The position numbers and the translations under genes were made by a program. The notes beneath the pieces were generated by a model. That model was not told the DNA's origin and ran no database searches. It saw nothing but the letters and a program-made list of their open reading frames with translations. Positions 1-8,256 of a stretch of 64,000 nucleotides of DNA are shown piece by piece. The stretch covers positions 1-64,000 of the forward strand of contig CAUJHZ010000023.1 of the NCBI GenBank assembly GCA_963205185.1, read 5' to 3'. Origin of the DNA: Planctomycetota bacterium (GTDB lineage: Bacteria; Planctomycetota; Phycisphaerae; Phycisphaerales; UBA5793). The first letter of the stretch is position 1, and each line of letters begins with the position of its first letter.

Positions 1-1611
1 CGGGACGTGCACGGTCTTATTCAGCAAGCCCTGCGCGTCGGCCCGGCCGGAGGTGAGCAGCGCCGGCTGGGCGAGATCGAGCGTGACGTTGAGCTGACGG
101 ACAAACGTCGAGCCGAACCCGCGCAGGCTGTAGACGATGTATTGGCTGCGATTCGGCGTGGCGTTGACGATCGTGAATTCGGCGTCGGAGCCGCCCACGA
201 GGTTCTGTACGCTCAGGGAGTACGTGCTGCCGCCGAGAGAGTCGTATTTAATGAGCAGGTAGTTCTTCTCGCCGGTATTGACGTTGACCGTGCCGCCGCC
301 GATGAGCAGATTCTCCTGCGCGTCAAGCACGAGCGACCCGATGCCGTAGCCTTCATTCTGTGTGGGGGCGAGCACGCCGCGGTCGGTTTCGAGGCCGGTA
401 ATCGAATCGAGCACGAACAGCAGCATGTGGCCCGAGTAGGGCGCACTGAGCGACGTGCCCGCGAGCAGCACGTGACCTGCACTGTCGGCGACGATGTCGC
501 CTGGAATGTCCGAGCAGTACAGGCAGTTCGCGCCGTACTCGTGCGACCAGAGCTGCGAGCCGGTATTGGCGTCGAGTTTCACGGAATAGAAGTTGTCGTT
601 GGCGTTGCTGCGGTCGCCGTCCGGATCGACGCTGCCGGTGACGTACACGCCGCCGCGCCCGTCGATGGAGAAGCCGCGCTGAGCGTTGTGGTAATCGCGC
701 CCCGCGTAGTTCTCCCACAGGATGGCGCCGTCGCCGCCGCGCACGCGGATGGTGCCGTAGCGGTTGTTGCCTTCGAGGGCCAGGGCGATGCCGCACACGT
801 AGATGTCGCCGTCGGCGTCGATGATCATCTCGTTGGGGAAGTCGTCGCCGGCGAGTCCCCAGTGCCTCTCCCAAATCGTCGCGCCGGTAGTCGGGTTGTG
901 CTTGATGATCACGTAGTCCGCGTGGTTGTTCGCGGCCATGCCGTCGATCATCGCCACGAGATTGCCATCCGGCGCCAGCGCCAATTGCTGCAGGTGGTCC
1001 TGCGAGAACGGGCCAAAGGCGGCGCCATCCCAGGTCTTGCGCCAGCGCAGGTTCCCGGCCGGGTTGAAACTGAGAACGTAGACGTCCGAGCCGTCTCCGT
1101 TTGTGCCCCCGCCGACGTAGATGTTGCCCGCCGCGTCTACCGCGATGGACTGCGCATGTTCAGCGTAGAACGGGTCGCTCGTGTACTCGATCCGCCGGAG
1201 CAACGCGCCGGTCGTGCGATCGTACTTGAGCGCCAGAACCTTGGCGCGGCTGTCGGCTGCGGGCGTGTTGCCGCAGACCCAGAGCGAGCCATCGGCGCCG
1301 AGGGTGATGCCCCGCCCCTGGTCGTGCCAGTTGTAGGTGCCGTTGAACGTGCTCGTCCAGAGTTCCGCTCCGTCCGGCCCGAACGCGGTGGTGATGATGT
1401 CAACGTTGCTCGATGAGCCGCCGGTGCCGGTCATGTAAGTGACGCCGGCGCTATCGACGACCATGCCGCCGAGTCCGGCGCTGAGCGAGAAACCGATAGG
1501 CAGTCGCGCGATCCATGCAGGCTGAAGATCGGCCCGGCTACTGGCTGTCGAACCAAGCAGGAGAGACGCGGCACAGAAGAGCGAGAATCTGGAAGTGAAT
1601 CCTGCGGACAT
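1..1611 (-). CDS. Secreted beta-propeller protein (partial, C-terminus outside window)
   Basis: The reading frame opens with an ATG at 1611 and stays open to the window edge, giving 537 codons without a stop. An N-terminal signal peptide ends near an Ala-Ser-Ser-Arg-Ala stretch. The body consists of repeated blade-like segments in which hydrophobic strands alternate with D-x-x-G-N/D turns (for example VDAAGNIYVGG, DADGDIYVCG, DGRGGVYVTG), typical of SBBP/PQQ-like secreted propellers. The last visible region (VNATPNRSQYIVYSLRG) resembles the start of the C-terminal module in the two other secreted proteins at 8257-9312 and 24582-26069. A GAGGA ribosome-binding site lies 7 nt before the ATG. 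It is probably extracellular or cell-surface; no catalytic residues are evident and I cannot assign a substrate. Confidence 0.75.
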   Translation of the reverse strand, partial: MSAGFTSRFSLFCAASLLLGSTASSRADLQPAWIARLPIGFSLSAGLGGMVVDSAGVTYMTGTGGSSSNVDIITTAFGPDGAELWTSTFNGTYNWHDQGRGITLGADGSLWVCGNTPAADSRAKVLALKYDRTTGALLRRIEYTSDPFYAEHAQSIAVDAAGNIYVGGGTNGDGSDVYVLSFNPAGNLRWRKTWDGAAFGPFSQDHLQQLALAPDGNLVAMIDGMAANNHADYVIIKHNPTTGATIWERHWGLAGDDFPNEMIIDADGDIYVCGIALALEGNNRYGTIRVRGGDGAILWENYAGRDYHNAQRGFSIDGRGGVYVTGSVDPDGDRSNANDNFYSVKLDANTGSQLWSHEYGANCLYCSDIPGDIVADSAGHVLLAGTSLSAPYSGHMLLFVLDSITGLETDRGVLAPTQNEGYGIGSLVLDAQENLLIGGGTVNVNTGEKNYLLIKYDSLGGSTYSLSVQNLVGGSDAEFTIVNATPNRSQYIVYSLRGFGSTFVRQLNVTLDLAQPALLTSGRADAQGLLNKTVHVP

Positions 1612-1923
1612 GGGCGTTCCTCTGTCTTGAATCAGAACTAATCGATGCGGGCCGCGCGGCACGCTTCCTCAAGCCATATGCAACGGCCATACCGAGTTCG
1701 CCGTGATTGCCCGGAGACTCATCCAGATCGGGGCAACTTCCCGCGTCCATCGGCCCAGTCCCCATCAAAAACGCCGGCTGCCCGGTTGGGTCGGAAGGCA
1801 GGTACTGGGCCCCGCGACCGGCTTCGGCGCGGCGGTGGTGAAAAGTTTGGCCAGCGCCGCCGATTTCGGTTCAGCCGCATCAAGTGACTACGCTTTGCTC
1901 TGGCGACCTCGCGGAACCGGAAC
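1612..1923. other. Intergenic region between divergent genes
   Basis: This 312-bp gap separates the leftward propeller gene from the rightward GH2 gene, so both promoters should lie here. I see the ribosome-binding site of the leftward gene at its left edge. I see no convincing -35/-10 pair, hairpin or small gene in the rest. Confidence 0.5.
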
Positions 1924-4650
1924 ATGCCCTTGCTCAACGCTGCGCACGCAACTTCCCCTCCACCTTCCGCCCCGCAGATCGACCTGTGCGGCTCGTGGTT
2001 CATCCGGCCCGATCCCGGCAACGTCGGCCTCGCGGAGAAGTGGCGGAGTGAACCGCTGAATCAGCCGCCGTGGCGACCCGTGCAGGTGCCGGCGGCGTGG
2101 CAGCGCGACCTGGGAGTCCACTTCCACTCCTTCGCGTGGTATCGGCGCAAGGTGGCGCTGCCAACGTCTTGGAACTGGAGCCGCACGCTCCTGCAGTTCG
2201 AAGCAGTTGCCACTGAGGCCACGGTCTGGGTGAACGGTCAGCGCGTCGGCTCGCACTGCGGCGACTACGTGCCGTTCGAAGTTGATCTCACGACACACGC
2301 CGCCCCCGATGGCGAACTCGACATCCTCATCCGCGTCGATGAAAGACCCGGCCACATCACCAAGGGCTTTCACGACATGCTCAGCCTGCACCACGGCGGT
2401 ATCTGGCAGCCGCTGCGGATCATCGGCTGCGGCGCGCTGCACGCGCGGCCGGATGGCGTCGCCGTGGTCGCCGGCGCGGCGACCGGGCAGGTGCGTTTCA
2501 CCATCGAACTCGACGGCCCGGCGGCGAGCGCGGGCGCCGCTCGCGCCTCCATCGATGGCCAGGCGATCGAGATTCCGATCGCCCCGGGCGCGATGACCGC
2601 CTGTGGCACATTGTGCGTGCCTTCGCCGCGCCGCTGGTCGCCGGCCGAGTCGAACCTCTACGAACTCCACGTCGAATTGCACGACGCCGGCGACCAGGTT
2701 GAATCGCATCGCGCTGCCTTCGGCTTTCGTGATCTTCAGATCGAGGCCGCGCGCATCATCCTCAACGGCTCGCCGCTGCACATTCGTGGCGTGCTGCACT
2801 GGGGTCACGAGCCACAGCACATGGCCCCGGCGCCGACGATCGAACAGGCGCGAGAGGAGTTCGAGACGCTCCGCGCGATGGGGTTCAACTGCGTGTGCCT
2901 GTGCATGTGGTATCCGCCGCGCTGGTATTTCGACCTGGCGGATGAGATGGGCATGCTGATCTGGCAGGAGCACCCCAACTGGCATGCGCCGATGGATGAG
3001 CAGCATCTTCCCGAATACCGGCGGCTCTATGAAGCGTTCATGCGCCGCGACCGCAATCACCCCAGCGTGATCATCGTCAGCGCGACGTGCGAGCATCCGT
3101 GCTTCCATCCGGACCTGGCGAAGTGGTGGTGGGAGACGGCGCGGGCCATGCTGCCCGGTAACCTGCTGCAGGTGCAGACGGCCAGTTTCGCGTGGGCCGA
3201 CCACGAACGCACCGACCTGCATGATGAGCACACCTACGACAACAACAACCGCTGGGTGAACTACCTGGCGGACCTGCAGGACACGCTGGCGGGCATGGCC
3301 GTCAAGCCGTTTGTGATGGGCGAGACGATCGCGTTTTCATCGTGGCCGGATTTCGACGCGATCGCGCAGCGCATCGGCGGCGAGCGACCGTGGTGGCTGC
3401 CGGGCATGTTCGAGACCGGCCGGCGCTACGAGCGGCAGCTGCGCGAGCGCTACGGCGGCGAAGTGGTCGATCGATTCCGCCGGCAGAGCGACCGCCATCA
3501 CCTGCTCGGCCGGCAGTTCCAGATCGAACGCTTTCGCGAGTATCCGAACCACGGCGGCATCGTGATGAACCACTTGCGCGATGTGGCGGTGTGCACCTGC
3601 GGCTTCAAGGATGATCTCGACCGCTGGCGATTCACGCCTGCACAGACACGCGGCTGGCTCGCCGATGCGCCGCTGATTCTGAGAACACCCGACCACCGGC
3701 GCTCGTTCGTCGGCGGCACGCGCGACCGGGTCGAAGTGCTGTTGTCGAACTTCGGTGGTGCTGCGTTTGACGGCAAAGTGACGCTGCTGTTCGATGGTCG
3801 AGAAGTCGGTGCGGCCCATATGCGCTGCTCTGAGGGCGAAGTGGCGGCAGCACCGATTGAGGTGCAGTGGCCGGCGGCGACGGATCGGCCTCGCCGCGTG
3901 CGCATCGAAGCGACGGCCGAAGGGCTGCGGCGCAATGCGTGGGATGTGTGGGTGGTTCCACCCGCATCTACCGCACCGGCGGGCGCGTACCGCCTTGATG
4001 GTCTGCCATTTGACGCGGCTGACAGCGAACCCGATGAACTCGAGCGGGGCTACTCGCGCGGCTTCGGACTTCCCGTCACGCGCTGGGTCAATCGCCTGCC
4101 TGATCCCGCGCGACTCATGCCGGAGCTGCCGGCGTGGCGGCATGATGAGCCGATCCCACGCGACGCCACGGCAATTCTCACGCACAAACTCACGGCGCCA
4201 CTGCTTGATTTTCTCAGCTCGGGCGGCCGCGTCGTGCTTCTTGCTTCAAAGACTCGAGGCGGACTCGGCACCAACTACGAATGGCTGTTTGGCCAATGTC
4301 CGCTGGTCATCGAAGAGGCGCCGTTGCAGGCCGGGGACAGCGAGTGGATCGTCGATCTGCTCGGCATGGACCTCACGCGAACCTATGCCCGGCTCATTCC
4401 GGTCGAAGACCTCGGCTTGGTAGACTGCGTCGATCCGCTGGTGCGCTGTGTGTACACACACGATCAGCGCCGGCCGCGCCTCTTCGACATGCTCTTCCAC
4501 ACGCGCGTCGGCAAGGGATTGTTCACGGTCAGCAGTCTCGACCACAGCGACCCGGCGGGGCGGTACGTGCTGGAGCGGTTGATCGGTGCGTGTGATGTCG
4601 AGTGTCGCACGGCGCTTGGTGCGAGTGTGCTGCAGAAATGCGTCGTTTGA
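1924..4650 (+). CDS. Glycoside hydrolase family 2 protein
   Basis: A 908-residue protein with GH2 architecture: an N-terminal jelly-roll sugar-binding domain (about residues 15-180, with the FEAV..EATVWVNGQ signature), an immunoglobulin-like sandwich (about 190-285), then a TIM barrel opening with the LNGSPLHIRGV motif. The RDRNHPSVII strand leads to the expected acid/base Glu390, and VMGETIAF supplies the likely nucleophile Glu467. The residue before Glu390 is Cys rather than the Asn usual in this family. The C-terminal 350 residues look like accessory beta and Rossmann-like domains. No signal peptide is visible, so it is probably cytoplasmic. It converges on a sugar ABC transporter operon, which suggests it acts on the imported oligosaccharide. 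The specificity (galactosidase, mannosidase or glucuronidase) cannot be read from the sequence. Confidence 0.85.
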   Translation: MPLLNAAHATSPPPSAPQIDLCGSWFIRPDPGNVGLAEKWRSEPLNQPPWRPVQVPAAWQRDLGVHFHSFAWYRRKVALPTSWNWSRTLLQFEAVATEATVWVNGQRVGSHCGDYVPFEVDLTTHAAPDGELDILIRVDERPGHITKGFHDMLSLHHGGIWQPLRIIGCGALHARPDGVAVVAGAATGQVRFTIELDGPAASAGAARASIDGQAIEIPIAPGAMTACGTLCVPSPRRWSPAESNLYELHVELHDAGDQVESHRAAFGFRDLQIEAARIILNGSPLHIRGVLHWGHEPQHMAPAPTIEQAREEFETLRAMGFNCVCLCMWYPPRWYFDLADEMGMLIWQEHPNWHAPMDEQHLPEYRRLYEAFMRRDRNHPSVIIVSATCEHPCFHPDLAKWWWETARAMLPGNLLQVQTASFAWADHERTDLHDEHTYDNNNRWVNYLADLQDTLAGMAVKPFVMGETIAFSSWPDFDAIAQRIGGERPWWLPGMFETGRRYERQLRERYGGEVVDRFRRQSDRHHLLGRQFQIERFREYPNHGGIVMNHLRDVAVCTCGFKDDLDRWRFTPAQTRGWLADAPLILRTPDHRRSFVGGTRDRVEVLLSNFGGAAFDGKVTLLFDGREVGAAHMRCSEGEVAAAPIEVQWPAATDRPRRVRIEATAEGLRRNAWDVWVVPPASTAPAGAYRLDGLPFDAADSEPDELERGYSRGFGLPVTRWVNRLPDPARLMPELPAWRHDEPIPRDATAILTHKLTAPLLDFLSSGGRVVLLASKTRGGLGTNYEWLFGQCPLVIEEAPLQAGDSEWIVDLLGMDLTRTYARLIPVEDLGLVDCVDPLVRCVYTHDQRRPRLFDMLFHTRVGKGLFTVSSLDHSDPAGRYVLERLIGACDVECRTALGASVLQKCVV

Positions 4651-4688
4651 CGGAATGGGAGCCCCCGCGGTTCAGCAAGTCGGGTGCT

Positions 4689-4810
4689 GTGGTCCGAAGG
4701 GAGGCTTTGCGAGCGGAGGGCCACGTCTTTGCACGGACAGATGAGAACCGTGGTTCGATCGCGACTAGCGCCCCCGCGTGGCCTGCGCTTGCAGAGCCTC
4801 GCTTGACCAC
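4689..4810. repeat. Large imperfect inverted repeat between convergent genes
   Basis: The arms 4689-4725 and 4777-4810 are imperfectly complementary, with cores GAGGCTTTGCGAGCG and CGCTTGCAGAGCCTC and outer ends GTGGTC/GACCAC. A smaller inner pairing (GCACGG/CCGTGG) lies in the loop. The structure fills the gap between the 3' ends of the GH2 gene and the binding-protein gene. It could be a bidirectional terminator or mRNA-stabilising hairpin, but it has no U-tract. Confidence 0.55.
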
Positions 4811-4832
4811 GGCACCCCTTGGCGTAACGCGA

Positions 4833-6248
4833 TCAATCGCGCCGGATCGCCGGCAACCCCTTCGCGGCGCGGTCCCGATCAATGATCGCGTGCACCTCCG
4901 CGGCCACCCTGTCGAGTGCCGCCTTCGGGTCCACGCCATCGCGCACCGCCGCCACCAGTGCGTTGGTGATCGCACTCTGCAGATCCATCTGGTATCGCGA
5001 CGCTTCGACAAAGCCGGGGCGCCGGCCCGTCTGCGGATCGGGCGTGATCGCGTATTCCAGCCACGCAGCGCGCAGCGGATACTGCTCGCGGCGCATCGGC
5101 GGCACGCGCACCACGCCATCTTCCGTCACGAGCCCCGGCGTCGATCGAAACGCCTCGGACTGCACCACGCTGATCCGCGCCGGCGGCGCGACGCGCAATG
5201 CATCCCAGTAGCGCAGCGACTGCTCTCGATTGGTCATCCACTTGATCATCTCCCACGCCTTGCGCGGCTCTTCGCTGTGACTGCTGATGGCCCAGAGCAC
5301 GCTGCCGCTCACGACGGCCCGCTCCCTGCCGTGCGGCAGCGGCGCGATGGCGTAATCAAGATCGGGGTTGTCGAGTTCGAGATTGGGCGCCCGCCACGAG
5401 CCATCGAGCAGCATGGCGAGCGAGCCGACCTTGAAGAGTTGTGCCGGGCTTGCCGCCGAGTCCGCCAGTCCGATCGCCTTGATCGGCGCATCTTCAGGAA
5501 TGATGGAGACGAGATACGTCAGCGCCTCGACGCCCTCGGGCGAATTGACCCGCGTCGTCGTGCCCGCTTCGTCCCAACACGTGCCGCCCGCCTGGCGCAG
5601 AAACGCCATGAACGGCCAGGCCCAGAGGTCGAACATGATGCCGTACTGCACCGTGCGGCCGCGCTCGTGCTTTGTGGTGAGCAAGTTCGCGGCTCGCTCG
5701 AGATCATCCCACGTCCACCCGCTGGTGGGGTAGTCGATCGGCGCATCGGGATGCGCCGCGTTCCACGCGTCGAAGACGGTTCGGTTGTAGTAGAGGCCGT
5801 ACTGGGCATTGTCGCTGGGCAGGGCGTAGATCTCCCCGCCGAGTTGCAGTTGCCGCCAGATCTGCGGAAAATAGTCGGCGATCTCGGCCTCGCTCAGGCC
5901 GACCTCTGGATCGTGGATGAACTGGTTGAGCGGCGTGAGCATGCCCTTGTCAACGAAGGCGTGGTAGGAGTCGATGCCGACGCGCATGACATCGGCCCCG
6001 CGCTGCTGCACGTGCCACGCATTGTACTTTTCGACGATCTGCGTCTGGCGCTGGTAGTTGATGCTCCAGCCGGGGTTGAGGTCTTCGAAGCCGCGCGCGT
6101 AGCCATCGCGGAACAGGCGGTCTTCAAAGGGCATTCCCCAGACCGCCATGGTCAGCGTGTCACTCTCCACCGGCACCGCCGCCGGCGGAATGAGCACCGC
6201 CAGCGTGCTGAGGACGATCCCGAGGATGAGGGCGATGGAGACTTTCAT
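4833..6248 (-). CDS. ABC transporter extracellular sugar-binding protein
   Basis: A family 1 type extracellular solute-binding protein of 471 residues. It has an N-terminal hydrophobic export segment starting MKVSIALILG. The rest has classic binding-protein signatures: LTMAVWG early, YALPSDNAQYGLYYNR in the middle, then the KVGSLAMLLDGSWRAPNL and GSVLWAISSHSEEPRKAWEMIKW regions that form the hinge and C-lobe. I chose the ATG at 6248; an in-frame TTG at 6272 would add eight residues, and neither start has a clear ribosome-binding site. There is no lipobox, so it may stay anchored by its uncleaved N-terminus or be released into the periplasm. It is the last gene after two permease genes, behind a 165-190 bp gap that contains repeats. 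It is expected to deliver an oligosaccharide to the permeases. Confidence 0.85.
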   Translation of the reverse strand: MKVSIALILGIVLSTLAVLIPPAAVPVESDTLTMAVWGMPFEDRLFRDGYARGFEDLNPGWSINYQRQTQIVEKYNAWHVQQRGADVMRVGIDSYHAFVDKGMLTPLNQFIHDPEVGLSEAEIADYFPQIWRQLQLGGEIYALPSDNAQYGLYYNRTVFDAWNAAHPDAPIDYPTSGWTWDDLERAANLLTTKHERGRTVQYGIMFDLWAWPFMAFLRQAGGTCWDEAGTTTRVNSPEGVEALTYLVSIIPEDAPIKAIGLADSAASPAQLFKVGSLAMLLDGSWRAPNLELDNPDLDYAIAPLPHGRERAVVSGSVLWAISSHSEEPRKAWEMIKWMTNREQSLRYWDALRVAPPARISVVQSEAFRSTPGLVTEDGVVRVPPMRREQYPLRAAWLEYAITPDPQTGRRPGFVEASRYQMDLQSAITNALVAAVRDGVDPKAALDRVAAEVHAIIDRDRAAKGLPAIRRD

Positions 6249-6275
6249 CCAGTTGAAGACCCGCGGCCCCAATGA

Positions 6276-6410
6276 CTACCGCGAAGAACACAAAGAACAC
6301 CAAGGGCGCACAAAGGGTGGCTTGTGATGCATGGTAGCGATTCTGGCGTTGATGATGTCTGATCCGCTTACTTCGTGTCTCTCTTCGTGTCTTTGTGTCC
6401 TTCGTGGTGA
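6276..6410. repeat. Inverted pair of 9-nt-periodic A-rich repeats
   Basis: At 6276-6319 the top strand reads a GAAGAACAC/AAAGAACAC-type repeat with a period of about 9 nt. At 6371-6410 the complement of the same pattern appears (CTTCGTGTCTCTCTTCGTG, then CTTTGTGTCCTTCGTGG). The two blocks are roughly 80 percent complementary over about 28 nt, so the transcript can form a long hairpin with a loop of about 70 nt. The element lies between the last permease gene and the binding-protein gene of the ABC operon. There it could alter mRNA stability or the ratio of binding protein to permease. Confidence 0.6.
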
Positions 6411-6437
6411 ATGCAGGGCGCCCGATACTGCAAAGCC

Positions 6438-7298
6438 TCAACCCTTGATGCCTGTGAGTGTGATGCCCTCGACGAAGGCGCGCTGGAAGAGCAGGAACAC
6501 CAGAATCAGCGGCACGGTGATGATCGTCGCCGCGGCCATCTGCACCGGCCACGAGTCGGTGTAGTACTGGCTCGACAGCGAAGCCACGGCCAGCGGCAGC
6601 GTCGCCATGTCATTGCTGTCGATCACGATCAGCGGCCAGAAGAACGAGTTCCACGACGCGATGAACGTGAAGATCGCCAGCGCCGCCACCGCCGGCTTGA
6701 TCGACGGCACAATGATGTACGCGAAGATTTCAAAGTCGCCAAAGCCGTCGATGCGACCCGCGTCGAGCAGGTCATCAGGCACCGACGCGATCGCCTGGCG
6801 CATGTAGAAGATGCCGAACGCACTGGCGAGGAAAGGCACGATGAGCGCCTGGTAGTTGTCCACGTAGCCCAGCCAGCCGCAGATGACGTACGCGAAGATG
6901 AACGACACCTGCACGGGCAGCATCATCACCAGCAGCAGCATGGTGAACGTGGCCCTTCTGCCGGCGAAGCGCATCTTGGCCAGCGCGAATCCAGCCAGCG
7001 CGTTGTGCACGCCGGCCAGCAGGGTGACCACGATCGCCACCACGGCGCTGTTGATGTAGTAGCGCCCGAGGTTGGCCGTCTCCCACGCCTGCGCGTAGTT
7101 GTCCCATTGCCACTGCCACGGCCAGCCGGGCGGCAGCAGCGTGGGCGTTGAACTGATCGCCTCGCCGCGCGTCTTGAGCGACGTGGCGATCATCCACGCG
7201 AAGGGAATGAGCATGGTCAGCGCGATGGCGTAGACGGCCGCGTGAATGAGCCAGCGGCTCAGCGGATTCGGCCGCAGGATGGCGTGCCGCTCGCTCAT
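6438..7298 (-). CDS. Sugar ABC transporter permease, MalG type
   Basis: A 286-residue inner-membrane permease of the MalG/carbohydrate-uptake CUT1 class. It starts with a short cytoplasmic tail and TM1 (AAVYAIALTMLIPFAWMIATSLK) and has about six membrane segments. The EAA loop that docks the ATPase is seen as VPDDLLDAGRIDGFGDFEIF..IIVPSIKPA, about 90 residues from the C-terminus. The ATG overlaps the stop of the upstream permease in an ATGA tetranucleotide, so translation is likely coupled. Together with the upstream MalF-type gene it would form the heterodimeric channel. No ATPase gene lies nearby, so a shared MsmX/UgpC-like ATPase must be encoded elsewhere. Confidence 0.9.
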   Translation of the reverse strand: MSERHAILRPNPLSRWLIHAAVYAIALTMLIPFAWMIATSLKTRGEAISSTPTLLPPGWPWQWQWDNYAQAWETANLGRYYINSAVVAIVVTLLAGVHNALAGFALAKMRFAGRRATFTMLLLVMMLPVQVSFIFAYVICGWLGYVDNYQALIVPFLASAFGIFYMRQAIASVPDDLLDAGRIDGFGDFEIFAYIIVPSIKPAVAALAIFTFIASWNSFFWPLIVIDSNDMATLPLAVASLSSQYYTDSWPVQMAAATIITVPLILVFLLFQRAFVEGITLTGIKG

Positions 7299-8176
7299 GC
7301 GCCTGCCTCGGCGCCGCCCAGCGAGCGCCACTGGATGGCGGTGATGATGATGGTCAGCAACAGGATGATCACGCCGATGGCCGACGAGTAGCCGAGCCGA
7401 TTGAGCGTGAACTCGCGATAGAGATAGAGGTTGAGCACATCCGTCCAGCCGGTGGCGCTGGTGCCGATCATGACGAGCACGATGTCGAAGACCTGCAGCG
7501 CGCCGATCATGCCCGTGATGAGCAGGAAGAACGTCATCGGCCGCACGCCGGGCCACGTGATGTGCCAGAGCGTCTGCCACGAGGTTGCGCCGTCCACGGC
7601 GGCGGCGTCGTACATCGAGCGCGGCACGCCGCCCAGCGCCGCAAGATAGAGCACCACGGCAAAGCCCAGGCCGCGCCAGATCGAAACGCCCATGATCGTC
7701 ACCAGCCCCCACGGCCCGTGGCCCAGCCAGTCGGGCAGTGCGCTGCGCTCCAGGCCAAACCACTCGAGCGCATGATTGAGCAGCCCGGCCGGCGAAGGGT
7801 CGAGCACCCAGCGCCAGATGAAACCGATCGCCACGATAGAGACGATGGTCGGAATGAACAGCACGGTGCGCAGCGTCGTGCGCCCGCGAAACCACTCGGC
7901 GTTGAGGGCCGCGGCAATGAGAAACGCCCCGCCCGTCGTGATGGGCACCGTCACCAGCGCGAAGACCAGCGTGTTGCGCAAAGCCGGGGCGAACGGTCCC
8001 GACGAGGCGAGAGCGCGGTAGTTCTCCATGCCGATGAAGCGCGGCGAGCCGCCGCCGGACCACTCGAAGAACGAGAGCACGATCCCGGCCAGCGAAGGCA
8101 GCGCGACGAAGAGGGCGATGATCGCCAGCGGAAAGGCAAGAAAGGCCCACGCGTTGCGCGACTGGCTGCGGCTCAT
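7295..8176 (-). CDS. Sugar ABC transporter permease, MalF type
   Basis: A 293-residue membrane protein with six hydrophobic segments. TM1 is AWAFLAFPLAIIALFVALPSL and is followed by the SFFEWSGGG...FIGMENYRAL region typical of MalF/UgpA partners. The EAA motif is seen as VPRSMYDAAAVDGATSWQTLWHITWPGVRP. I chose the ATG at 8176 because the residues upstream of it are not permease-like and overlap a terminator hairpin. There is no Shine-Dalgarno sequence; a TACAAC hexamer ends 9 nt before the ATG, which suggests an almost leaderless transcript. It is the first gene of the three-gene transporter operon. Confidence 0.9.
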   Translation of the reverse strand: MSRSQSRNAWAFLAFPLAIIALFVALPSLAGIVLSFFEWSGGGSPRFIGMENYRALASSGPFAPALRNTLVFALVTVPITTGGAFLIAAALNAEWFRGRTTLRTVLFIPTIVSIVAIGFIWRWVLDPSPAGLLNHALEWFGLERSALPDWLGHGPWGLVTIMGVSIWRGLGFAVVLYLAALGGVPRSMYDAAAVDGATSWQTLWHITWPGVRPMTFFLLITGMIGALQVFDIVLVMIGTSATGWTDVLNLYLYREFTLNRLGYSSAIGVIILLLTIIITAIQWRSLGGAEAGA

Positions 8177-8185
8177 CGGTTGGTT

Positions 8186-8191
8186 GTTGTA
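8186..8191 (-). promoter_or_regulatory. Possible -10 element of the ABC transporter operon
   Basis: TACAAC on the minus strand ends 9 nt before the MalF-type start codon and lies just after the terminator of the upstream gene. Only 24 nt separate the terminator from the start codon, so any promoter must lie here or overlap the hairpin. No -35 match is visible. Confidence 0.35.
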
Positions 8192-8200
8192 GCCTGTGGA

Positions 8201-8228
8201 AAAGCCCAGGCAAGGCTGCCTGGGCTTT
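8201..8228 (-). terminator. Intrinsic terminator
   Basis: A perfect 12-bp stem (AAAGCCCAGGCA paired with TGCCTGGGCTTT) closes on a 4-nt loop. It lies 29 nt after the stop of the minus-strand gene at 8257-9312 and ends in a short run of T on that strand. It separates that gene from the transporter operon. Confidence 0.85.
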
Positions 8229-8256
8229 GAGTGGACCAAACGCGTTGCAGGCGGTG

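Noticed and set aside
7-1416. A 469-codon plus-strand open frame at the left edge
   Set aside because: It is the antisense shadow of the secreted propeller gene, whose signal peptide and blade repeats are clear on the minus strand.
4602-6275. A 557-codon plus-strand open frame across the binding-protein gene
   Set aside because: It is antisense to a well-recognised solute-binding protein and has no domain similarity.
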